Positions 29,938 through 37,920 of a stretch of DNA of 64,000 nucleotides are shown in pieces. Source of the DNA: Clostridium sp. AM30-24 (lineage in GTDB: Bacteria; Bacillota; Clostridia; Lachnospirales; Lachnospiraceae); NCBI RefSeq assembly GCF_003480435.1, contig NZ_QUJB01000005.1, positions 124,001 through 188,000 of the forward strand. The letters run 5' to 3'. A program made the position numbers and the translations under genes. A model generated the notes under the pieces. The model ran no database searches. It saw only the letters and a list, made by a program, of their open reading frames with translations, and had not been told where the DNA came from. How positions within the stretch are numbered: the first letter of the stretch is position 1; each line of letters opens with the position of its first letter.

Positions 29938-31206
29938 TTACAGCTCACACTCCTCGATGTCTGCCCCGAGTTTTCTCAAATCTCTTCCGATATCCTCATA
30001 GCCGCGGCTCAAATGTCCCCGGTCTGCGATCACGCTGAGCCCGTCTGCCGCCAAAGCCGCCACTAAAAGCGCTGCTCCGCCGCGAAGATCCGGTGTCTCC
30101 GCAATCCCGGGAAGAAGCGGATATCTTCCTTTTATTATGGCTGTATCTTTTTGGACCGATACATCGGCCCCAAAGGCTGCAAGCCGCATCGCCGCCTCGA
30201 ACCGTGCCTCATACACAGTCTCCCGGAACCGGCTTTCCCCGCTTCCCGCCGCCTCTGCTGCGAGAAAGACAGACTGGAGGTCCGTCGGAAAACCCGGGTA
30301 TGGTCCCGTATCGATCTCGATCCCAGCCGGACGCTGTTCCATCGCCATACAGATCCTTGCTTTTGGTCCCGCCGCCCCAAAGATCCTGATCCCGGCTCCC
30401 ATCTTCCGGAGTGCCTTTAACGGTTCCACCAGAATGACCGGTTCCACGCCGGTGATCTCGATCTTCCCGCCGGACGCAGCCGCAGCCGCAAGATATGTTC
30501 CAGCGCAGATCCGGTCTCCCGCCGTCACATGGTTCGTCGGAAAGAGCTTTTCCACTCCGTCCACCGTGATGATTCCGGTGCGCTCCCCGGAGATCTTTGC
30601 TCCCATGGACCGCAGAAAGCCGCAAAGTTCTGCGACTTCCGGCTCTTTGGCACAGTTGACGAGCTTCGTCGTTCCTGATGCTAAAACGGCAGCCATCACC
30701 GCGTTTTCTGTCGCCCCGACACTCGGATATGGAAAACGGAATGTTGTTCCATAAAGCTTTTTCGCTTTTGCAATCAGCATTCCGCCATCATCAAGTATCT
30801 CTGCTCCCATGGACCGGAGTACATCCAGGTGATAATCGATCGGACGTTTTCCGATCACGCAGCCACCCGGATACCAGGTCGTCACCTCCCCGGCTCTCGA
30901 CAACAGAGGTCCTAAAAGCAGGCTGGAAGACCGCATCTTCCCCACTGACTTTTCGGAGATCACCGTTCCCGAGAGTCCAACGGCATTGATCTTAAGGACA
31001 TCATCCCGAAATTCCACCCGGCATCCAAGTTCTCTCAGGATCTCTGCCATGAGGAACACGTCCGAGATTTCCGGAACATTTCGGATCTCAGTCCTTCCCT
31101 CCGCCAGAAGACTTGCCGCCATCATGGGCAGCACCGCGTTTTTCGCTCCCTGAATTTTTATTTTTCCATGCAGGGGCTTAAGCCCCTGAACCTTAAATAT
31201 CCGCAA
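29938..31206 (-). CDS. murA: UDP-N-acetylglucosamine 1-carboxyvinyltransferase
   Basis: First committed step of peptidoglycan synthesis: transfers enolpyruvate from PEP to UDP-GlcNAc. It has the two-domain EPSP-synthase fold with KNAVLPMMAA at the substrate site. The fosfomycin-target cysteine is present in PGGCVIGKRP. TTG 31206 follows GGGGGA and gives 422 residues beginning RIFKVQGLKPLHGKI, matching the family N-terminus. ATG 31224 is the alternative. It occupies the slot between ftsW and ftsQ where murG, murC or murB often lie; those genes are absent here. Firmicutes often have two MurA copies; whether this is the main one is unknown. Confidence 0.95.
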   Translation of the reverse strand: MRIFKVQGLKPLHGKIKIQGAKNAVLPMMAASLLAEGRTEIRNVPEISDVFLMAEILRELGCRVEFRDDVLKINAVGLSGTVISEKSVGKMRSSSLLLGPLLSRAGEVTTWYPGGCVIGKRPIDYHLDVLRSMGAEILDDGGMLIAKAKKLYGTTFRFPYPSVGATENAVMAAVLASGTTKLVNCAKEPEVAELCGFLRSMGAKISGERTGIITVDGVEKLFPTNHVTAGDRICAGTYLAAAAASGGKIEITGVEPVILVEPLKALRKMGAGIRIFGAAGPKARICMAMEQRPAGIEIDTGPYPGFPTDLQSVFLAAEAAGSGESRFRETVYEARFEAAMRLAAFGADVSVQKDTAIIKGRYPLLPGIAETPDLRGGAALLVAALAADGLSVIADRGHLSRGYEDIGRDLRKLGADIEECEL

Positions 31207-31262
31207 ACCGATTCCCCCGCACATGCCGCTATAAAACAGTATATGCTGGAAATCTCATTTTG

Positions 31263-32660
31263 TTACTGCTGTTCCAGCCGGATCCGGTTGGATACACTCA
31301 GAACCATTCCCATTTCCACCATCAAAAACAATACCGACGTACCTCCGTAGCTGATAAACGGAAGCGTGATTCCTGTGTTCGGGATCACATTGGTTACAAC
31401 GGCGATGTTTAAAACGACCTGAATCGCAATGTGGGCCAGAACCCCTGTCACTAACATCGCGCCGAAAAGATCCGGCGCGTTTCCGGCGATGACCAGAAAC
31501 CTGTATAACATGAACAGGAACATGAAGATCACGGCCACAGCGCCGAAAAGCCCCAGTTCCTCGCAGATCACTGCAAAGATCATATCATTCTGCGGTTCCG
31601 GAAGGAAGCTCAGTTTCTGGATACTCTGTCCAAGTCCCTTTCCCAAAAGGCCGCCGGAACCAATAGCATAAAGTCCCTGAAGAACCTGATATCCACCGGA
31701 CTTCGGATATGCCTCCGGGTTTTTCCAAACCAGAATACGGCTCAATTGGTAAGAATGAAGGACTCCCGCCTTCTCCAGAGCGATGGCCACAGGCGGAGCG
31801 AACACGATGACCGCGAATCCAAGCACCACCGTTGCCACAAATGGCCATTTTCTCTTGCACGCGATAAACATCATGACAAATGCGATGCCGCAGATGATGA
31901 TGCCGGAACTTAAGTTGTTCATGGTGACGAGGAGCGCCAGTGGTCCGATGAGAACTGCGATCATGCCCCACACCCGCCATTCGTTGATCTTTTTCCCGAG
32001 TCTCGTAATAAGGACCGCAAGAAGCAGGATCACAACGATCTTTACAAGCTCTGCGGGCTGGAAGCGCAGAGACCTCGTTCCCAGCCATCTTTTCTTACCG
32101 TTTACCTTGATTCCAAGCGGTGTGAACGTTACAAGGAATTCACAGATGTATGCCACAACGACCGCCGGAACGGCAAATTTCGCAAAGAAATGGTAGTCGA
32201 TCTTTGAGATGATCAGCATCAGAATAAATCCCGCCACGGCGATCTGTCCCTGACGCACCATATAGTAAGTAGACGGCTGACCGCTCACCTGAGCATTGTA
32301 GGCGCTGGAACTGTAGATCATGATCAGTCCGAATACCGTGAGGAAGATGATGACCACCAGAAGATCATAGTCGTAGAAACGCCGCGCTTTCTTTTTCCGT
32401 CGTCCCTCTTCCTGTCCCTGATCTCCGTACATCTGCTGTTTTCTCAGCATCTCCTGCCTCTGCCGCATCTCCTGACGCTGCTGCATCAGAAGCTGCTCCC
32501 GGCGCTGACCTTCCTGCTGGCGTCTTGCCCGCTCTCTGTCGACCTGCTGGCGTTCCACCTGCTCTCTGGACATCTGTTGTCTCTGCATCTGCTGACGCTG
32601 TACCTGCTGTCTCTGCGCCTGTGCCCTGCCGCCGGCTTTTCGAACTTTCTTTCGAGCCAC
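31263..32660 (-). CDS. ftsW: Septal peptidoglycan glycosyltransferase FtsW
   Basis: SEDS-family polymerase that makes septal glycan strands together with a class B PBP. The core (about residues 96-465) has ten helices, with YYMVRQGQIAVAGFILM, RSLRFQPAELVKI and the C-terminal GITLPFISYGGTSVL. Unusually, residues 1-95 form a cytoplasmic extension of near-repeats of RQQ/QRQQM/RQQV, very rich in Gln and Arg. It overlaps neither neighbour and follows murD by 12 bp. FtsW rather than RodA is assigned from its dcw position. Confidence 0.95.
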   Translation of the reverse strand: MARKKVRKAGGRAQAQRQQVQRQQMQRQQMSREQVERQQVDRERARRQQEGQRREQLLMQQRQEMRQRQEMLRKQQMYGDQGQEEGRRKKKARRFYDYDLLVVIIFLTVFGLIMIYSSSAYNAQVSGQPSTYYMVRQGQIAVAGFILMLIISKIDYHFFAKFAVPAVVVAYICEFLVTFTPLGIKVNGKKRWLGTRSLRFQPAELVKIVVILLLAVLITRLGKKINEWRVWGMIAVLIGPLALLVTMNNLSSGIIICGIAFVMMFIACKRKWPFVATVVLGFAVIVFAPPVAIALEKAGVLHSYQLSRILVWKNPEAYPKSGGYQVLQGLYAIGSGGLLGKGLGQSIQKLSFLPEPQNDMIFAVICEELGLFGAVAVIFMFLFMLYRFLVIAGNAPDLFGAMLVTGVLAHIAIQVVLNIAVVTNVIPNTGITLPFISYGGTSVLFLMVEMGMVLSVSNRIRLEQQ

Positions 32661-32672
32661 GCTAAGCCTCCA

Positions 32673-34019
32673 TTACAGCGCGTTGACGCATTCCTTAAAG
32701 ATCCGTCCGCGCTCCTCAAAGTTCTTGAACATTCCCCAGCTTGCGCATGCCGGAGAGAGCAGCACATAATCGCCTGCATTTGCGTAGGAAGCGCATACCT
32801 GAACGGCTTCCTGCATGTCTTCCGCATACATGATATCCGTGATGCCATGTTTCTTTGCACACTCGGCGATCTTGTCTCTCGTCTGTCCGATGAGAACGAG
32901 ATAACGGACTTTTCCATCAAAGCTCTCGATCCACTCGTCATACTCAGAATGTTTGTCATATCCTCCTGCGATGAGGAGTGTCGGTCCCGGCATCGCCTTG
33001 ATAGCCTGAATCGCTGCATCCGGGTTTGTTCCCTTGGAGTCATTATAATACGTAACGCCGAAACGCTCTCTTACATACTCGATCCTGTGTTCGACAGCCT
33101 TGAACTCCTTACATGCCTCGCGGATCATATCCATCGGCACACCCAACTGCATCGCGATCGCAACCGCTGTCATCACATTCTCGTGGTTGTGTCTTCCGAT
33201 GATATTTAACTCTGTGACGTCAAGGATCTTCTCAGTCTTTCCGTCATGGCGGTAGACGATAAGGTTTCCGTCCATGAAGATACCTTCATCAAGCTTCTCC
33301 CTGCTGCTGAAGTAGAGAACCTTGCACTTTAACGTTTTTCCGAACTCTCTGAGAACCGGATCCTCGTAATTTAATACGCAGCAGTCTTCCTCTGTCTGGT
33401 TTCTCGTGATCCCCTCTTTGACCTGAATGTAGCACTCCATGGTCTTATGGCGGTCCAGATGATCCGGTGTGATGTTTGTGATGGCGGACACATTCGGATG
33501 AAAGTCCATGATGGTCTCAAGCTGGAAGCTGGAAACCTCTGCGACGGTCACCGACTCATCTGTGGTCTCAAGAGCATGGGCAGTATACGGATCACCGATG
33601 TTTCCTACTACGAATACGCTCTTGTAGAATTTTTTCATGATCTCGCCTGTGAGAGCTGTTGTCGTTGTCTTACCGTTTGTGCCTGTGATGGCAGCGAGTT
33701 TTCCCTTTGAGCAGTGGTAAGCAAGCTCGATCTCGCTCCAGATCGGGATCTTTGCCTCGTCGATCACTGCAACGAACGGCGCCTCAAGTGGAATACCCGG
33801 GCTGATGACACATAACTCCACACCCATAAGGTCTGTCTTCTTCAGTTCACCGAGGACGATCGTCACCTTTGCGCCCTCATCAAATTTTGCTTTCAGCTTC
33901 TCTTCGGAAAGCTTCTCATTTCCATCATAAAGAACCACTTCGCCGCCCTGGGCAAGCAGAAGCTTCGCGGCAGAAATACCGCTGATTCCCGTTCCTGCAA
34001 CTAATACTTTCTGTGACAT
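32673..34019 (-). CDS. murD: UDP-N-acetylmuramoyl-L-alanine--D-glutamate ligase
   Basis: ATP-dependent addition of D-Glu to UDP-MurNAc-L-Ala in the cytoplasm. The 448-residue Mur ligase has the N-terminal Rossmann domain (VLVAGTGISGISAAKLL), the ATP loop ITGTNGKTTTTALTGEI, and the C-terminal domain (YNDSKGTNPDAAIQAI with the Mur ligase NDSKGTNP signature). ATG 34019 follows AGGAG. It lies between mraY and ftsW, the conserved dcw order. Confidence 0.98.
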   Translation of the reverse strand: MSQKVLVAGTGISGISAAKLLLAQGGEVVLYDGNEKLSEEKLKAKFDEGAKVTIVLGELKKTDLMGVELCVISPGIPLEAPFVAVIDEAKIPIWSEIELAYHCSKGKLAAITGTNGKTTTTALTGEIMKKFYKSVFVVGNIGDPYTAHALETTDESVTVAEVSSFQLETIMDFHPNVSAITNITPDHLDRHKTMECYIQVKEGITRNQTEEDCCVLNYEDPVLREFGKTLKCKVLYFSSREKLDEGIFMDGNLIVYRHDGKTEKILDVTELNIIGRHNHENVMTAVAIAMQLGVPMDMIREACKEFKAVEHRIEYVRERFGVTYYNDSKGTNPDAAIQAIKAMPGPTLLIAGGYDKHSEYDEWIESFDGKVRYLVLIGQTRDKIAECAKKHGITDIMYAEDMQEAVQVCASYANAGDYVLLSPACASWGMFKNFEERGRIFKECVNAL

Positions 34020-34046
34020 GGTTTCTCCTCCTATATACTCCGTAAT

Positions 34047-35015
34047 TTATAATCCCATGTAGGCAACCAGACAAAGGATCGCCGTAACAATTGAAAAGAC
34101 TGCGACAACTCTCGTCTCGGACCATCCGCAAAGCTCGAAATGGTGATGGATCGGAGCCATCTTGAAAAATCTCTTTCCACCGGTCTTTTTAAAATATGTG
34201 ACCTGAATGATGACGGAGAGGACCTCCACCAGATAGATCAGGCCGACAACGGCGATAAAGATCGGCATCTGCATCATAAAAGCGCTGGATGCCACGAAAC
34301 CGCCGAGAGCCAGGGAACCGGTATCTCCCATGAATACCTTCGCCGGATATACATTGAACAGTAAAAATCCCAGCAGACTTCCCACAACAGCGCCGGTGAT
34401 CGGGCTGATCCCGCTGTCCTCCCCGATGGCAACCACGGTAAAAAATGTCGCCACAAGGATCGTAACACTTGTGCAGAGTCCATCAAGACCGTCTGTAAAG
34501 TTTACGCCGTTATCGGTTCCGAGAACGATAAAGAATACCGCCGGAACAAACAGCCAGCCAAGATTTAAGTAATATCCGTTCTCAAATCCACCTGTGAACG
34601 GAATCAGCATTTCGGTCCCTACTTCCCCGGAAGTCATCAGATAATAGGTAAAGATTCCTGTGATGACAAACTGACCGATCAGCTTCTGGATCGGATTTAA
34701 ACCTTCCGAACGCTTCATGACGATCTTGATATAGTCATCCAGAAAACCGATGATTCCGAATCCTACCGTCACAAAAAGGATCGGGATGATCCGCGGATAA
34801 CTCCTAATGTAAAACAGGGATGTGATCACAATAGCGGTGAGGATGATGAGTCCTCCCATTGTCGGTGTTCCCTGTTTCTTTAAATGGCTCTGCGGACCGT
34901 CATCACGGACCTGCTGTCCGAATTTCAGACGGTGGAGAAATGGAATCACCACCGGACAGAGCGCTGCGCTGATTGCGAAGGCGATAATGATCGCCAGAAT
35001 TGTCTCATTTACCAT
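34047..35015 (-). CDS. mraY: Phospho-N-acetylmuramoyl-pentapeptide-transferase
   Basis: Integral membrane enzyme that makes lipid I from UDP-MurNAc-pentapeptide and undecaprenyl phosphate. It shows RDDGPQSHLKKQGTPTMGG, the catalytic acidic motifs FLDDYIK and NFTDGLDGL, and the histidine motif HHHFEL. ATG 35015 gives 322 residues and follows GAGG by six bases. The frame is open to 35156, but that extension has no family match and is GC-rich hairpin DNA. It lies between a class B PBP and murD. Confidence 0.97.
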   Translation of the reverse strand: MVNETILAIIIAFAISAALCPVVIPFLHRLKFGQQVRDDGPQSHLKKQGTPTMGGLIILTAIVITSLFYIRSYPRIIPILFVTVGFGIIGFLDDYIKIVMKRSEGLNPIQKLIGQFVITGIFTYYLMTSGEVGTEMLIPFTGGFENGYYLNLGWLFVPAVFFIVLGTDNGVNFTDGLDGLCTSVTILVATFFTVVAIGEDSGISPITGAVVGSLLGFLLFNVYPAKVFMGDTGSLALGGFVASSAFMMQMPIFIAVVGLIYLVEVLSVIIQVTYFKKTGGKRFFKMAPIHHHFELCGWSETRVVAVFSIVTAILCLVAYMGL

Positions 35016-35232
35016 GCCAAACCTCATATTTTCCTGCTGCACCTCATACTTCCTATGTAAATTGACATGCCGTCTTCCGACAGCACCATGAAAGCCAGCC
35101 ATTCGCGCCTTTGGCGCTCCCACAGCTGCCACGGCTGCCGCCTGACAACATTTCATAGCGTAAATAGTATACGTCCTTTTCCCTTAATAATCAATCAGAA
35201 CATTTGATACAATAGCCAAAAATCGGCAAAAA

Positions 35233-36966
35233 TCAATCCGCCTCCGGAACCGGCACGATATTCAGGTATGGCAGGATATTGGAAAAGATATCTGCCACCA
35301 CAGGTGCCGCAATGGTTCCACCGTAATAGATCCCCACCGGCTCATCTATGGTGATCAGCGCGATGACCTGCGGATCATCCGCGGGGGCAAACCCTAAGAA
35401 GGAAGAAATATACTTCTTTAAGCTTCTCGGCAGCTTCTCCGATGTCGCCGTCTTCCCGCCGATCCGGTAACCGGGAAGCTTTGCCCGCTTTCCGCTTCCT
35501 TCCGCCACCACCTGCTCCAGGATATACCGCATGGTCCCGCTGGTGGATTCCGATACGACTCCCGTCCGTTCCGGATAGGTGAAGGTCCGGTAAAACATCC
35601 TATCCGCGCTCTCCACCTGCATGGCAAAATGAGGCGTGATCCGCCGCCCCCCGTTTACGATGGAGGCGGCCGTCGTGATGAGCTGGATCGGCGTGATCTG
35701 AAAGGACTGACCGAAGGAGACGGTTGCAAGCTCCACGAGTCCCATATTTTCCTTTTTGTGCATGATCGTCGCCGCCTCTCCGGGAAGATCGATCCCGGTC
35801 TTTCCCAGAAGTCCGAACTGCTCGAAATAATGATAGAACGAATCCACTCCCAGTCTCGCCCCGACATCGATAAACACCGGATTGCAGGAATTCATCGTGC
35901 CCTGAAGAAATGTCTCGCTGCCATGTCCGCCGACCTTATGGCAGCGGATCTTCCGGTCTTCGACGATCCTGAAGCCCGGGCAGGAGAACTTATCGTCCAG
36001 ATGGACCACTCCCGCCTCCAGTCCCGCCGCGGCAGTGATGATCTTAAATGTGGAACCGGGCTCGTAGGTATCGTTGATGCAGCGGTTCCGCCACATTTTA
36101 TTTCTCGCGTCCTGAAGCTTGCCCCCAGTGAGCTCGCCGCTGTCCAGATTTAAACGAAACGGGGCATTCAGATCGAATTCCGGTGCATTCACCATGGCGT
36201 AGATCTCACCATTCCGGGGATCCATGACGATCACAGAAACCGCCTTCGCACCTTTCTTCTCCATGACCTCGTAAGCCGCCTGCTCCGCATACTTCTGGAT
36301 ATTGACGTCGAGACTCACAGTCAGGTTATTCCCGGGAACCGGCTCCACCCGCTCCTCCGCAGCATTCTGCAGTTCCGTGCCCTTTGCGTCGGAAAGTGTC
36401 AGGATCAGTCCATCTCTGCCCTTCAAGTACTTTTCATACATGACCTCCAGACCAATGATCCCTTGATTGTCCGCCCCTGTAAAGCCCAGAACCTTCGAGG
36501 CCAGACTCCCGTAGGGGTAATATCTCTTATAATCCTCATCAACTTTCACACCGGAAAGTCCGAGGTTCATGATCTCGTCCCCAAGCGTCTTTTCAACATT
36601 CGTGCAGATGATCTCTCTGGAGGACCACTTTTCTACCTTTTTCCGGACTTCCGCCTCCGGAATCTCCAGGATGCGCATCAGCTCCCGGATCACCTTCTCC
36701 GGTTCCTTTATCTGATTATGGATCACAGACACGGTGCAGACCGTCCGGTTCGCGGCGATCACGGTGCCGTTCCGGTCCACGATCTCGCCTCTGGCAGCCT
36801 TGATGGTCCTCTCCCTCTCATGAAGCTCATCTGCCATCTTTCTGTAGTGATCTGATCTCGCGATCATCAGAAACCCCAGCTGTCCACACAGCCCCGTCAT
36901 CAGAAACGCCGAGATCAGAAAAACGATCACAAGCTTCTTTCTGTGATATGTCAGAAATTCCGTCAT
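35233..36966 (-). CDS. Class B penicillin-binding protein (SpoVD/FtsI type) with KTA motif
   Basis: Transpeptidase that cross-links peptidoglycan outside the membrane. The 577-residue protein has an N-terminal transmembrane anchor (about 12-32), a PBP dimer domain (KAARGEIVDRNGTVIA) and the transpeptidase domain. The catalytic triad motifs are S305TFK (EPGSTFK), SCN (MNSCNPVF) and KT-A (K505TA) in place of KTG. It ends without a PASTA domain. Which of the two adjacent class B PBPs is the divisome FtsI and which is SpoVD-like is not clear. It lies upstream of mraY, separated by 217 bp. Confidence 0.92.
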   Translation of the reverse strand: MTEFLTYHRKKLVIVFLISAFLMTGLCGQLGFLMIARSDHYRKMADELHERERTIKAARGEIVDRNGTVIAANRTVCTVSVIHNQIKEPEKVIRELMRILEIPEAEVRKKVEKWSSREIICTNVEKTLGDEIMNLGLSGVKVDEDYKRYYPYGSLASKVLGFTGADNQGIIGLEVMYEKYLKGRDGLILTLSDAKGTELQNAAEERVEPVPGNNLTVSLDVNIQKYAEQAAYEVMEKKGAKAVSVIVMDPRNGEIYAMVNAPEFDLNAPFRLNLDSGELTGGKLQDARNKMWRNRCINDTYEPGSTFKIITAAAGLEAGVVHLDDKFSCPGFRIVEDRKIRCHKVGGHGSETFLQGTMNSCNPVFIDVGARLGVDSFYHYFEQFGLLGKTGIDLPGEAATIMHKKENMGLVELATVSFGQSFQITPIQLITTAASIVNGGRRITPHFAMQVESADRMFYRTFTYPERTGVVSESTSGTMRYILEQVVAEGSGKRAKLPGYRIGGKTATSEKLPRSLKKYISSFLGFAPADDPQVIALITIDEPVGIYYGGTIAAPVVADIFSNILPYLNIVPVPEAD

Positions 36967-37072
36967 TCCAAAACCTTTATCTCAAAAGTCTTGGTAATTA
37001 ATATACGGGACTTCTCATTTTCTCATGCACGAAAATCCATAAAAATCAATCACGGATCGTTGCTGTGAACTC

Positions 37073-37750
37073 TTACATTGCAAGGAAGCCCGCCAGTGCT
37101 CTCTTAGCTCCGGTCATTCTCTCGTCAAACTGCGGGTAAAACGCCTCTTCCTTATTATAAGGGAGAAGATAAAACTGTTTGATCAGATAAAGACTCACGG
37201 TCTTCGCTGCCTGACCTGACGTGTCTTTCCCGATCACCTGCTCCAGATCCTTTAAAAAATAATGCCAGGTACAGACAAACTCGTCATAACGCTTCGGCTC
37301 CGGCATATCGATCCACTTCCTTACCTTCACCTTGGTACGGATTTCCTTCTCGCATTCATAGACCTGTAAAAAGTATTTGAAGCCGCCGTCCTCGTAGATC
37401 CTTCCAAGAGGAAACAGGCGGCAGATCCCCGGCCGGTACGCATGGATCGTACACCGTCCATTCTCATCAAGAAAGGAACAGGCTTCGTCCTTCCCCGTCA
37501 TCCTGAGATTCGGGAGAATGATCCCGTCCACCACATTCAATTCCAACGGTCCTGCAAGAAGCGCCTCAAAGGTCTTCCCTGTCCCCACCGTCATGCGGTA
37601 CGCGTCAAAGGGATCGAGAACCACTGAGGTTCCCATCCCGGTACAGCAGGCATGGCAGCCTTCGCATCCGGCGCAGTCTGCCTTTACCATATCATCCAGA
37701 CCATAGAGTTTTCCGTCGGAAACCTCCGTCATATCCATCTCTCTCTTCAT
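37073..37750 (-). CDS. YkgJ-family cysteine cluster protein
   Basis: Putative zinc- or iron-chelating protein (Pfam YkgJ/CxxCxxCC type). The 225-residue protein carries CAGCEGCHACC near residue 30 and a second cluster, CSFLDENGRCTIHAYRPGICR, near residues 92-112, which together could bind a metal or an Fe-S centre. Its function is unknown. ATG 37750 follows AGGAG by six bases. It is placed between two class B PBP genes inside the dcw cluster, an odd location for such a protein. Confidence 0.85.
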   Translation of the reverse strand: MKREMDMTEVSDGKLYGLDDMVKADCAGCEGCHACCTGMGTSVVLDPFDAYRMTVGTGKTFEALLAGPLELNVVDGIILPNLRMTGKDEACSFLDENGRCTIHAYRPGICRLFPLGRIYEDGGFKYFLQVYECEKEIRTKVKVRKWIDMPEPKRYDEFVCTWHYFLKDLEQVIGKDTSGQAAKTVSLYLIKQFYLLPYNKEEAFYPQFDERMTGAKRALAGFLAM

Positions 37751-37821
37751 AGTTTTCTCCTATCAGCAATACAGCTGTCCAACCATGCCGTCTTCTTGTC
37801 TTTACGGTCTCCCATATGCCA

Positions 37822-37878
37822 ATTTGTGCAGGAAAATGCTTATGCAAGTAAGCTTGCAGCACATTTTTCTGCACAAAT
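37822..37878. repeat. Double-stem palindrome between PBP and YkgJ genes
   Basis: Outer arms 37822-37838 and 37862-37878 (ATTTGTGCAG then GAAAATG) match at 16 of 17 positions. An inner perfect stem TGCAAG (37843-37848) with CTTGCA (37853-37858) has a 4-nt loop. It has no coding capacity and no T-run suited to termination. No flanking direct repeat is visible, so it differs from the miniature elements elsewhere. Confidence 0.75.
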
Positions 37879-37920
37879 CACGCAAAACCGAACAGTTCTA
37901 TCACATTTTCAGTCCACGCA

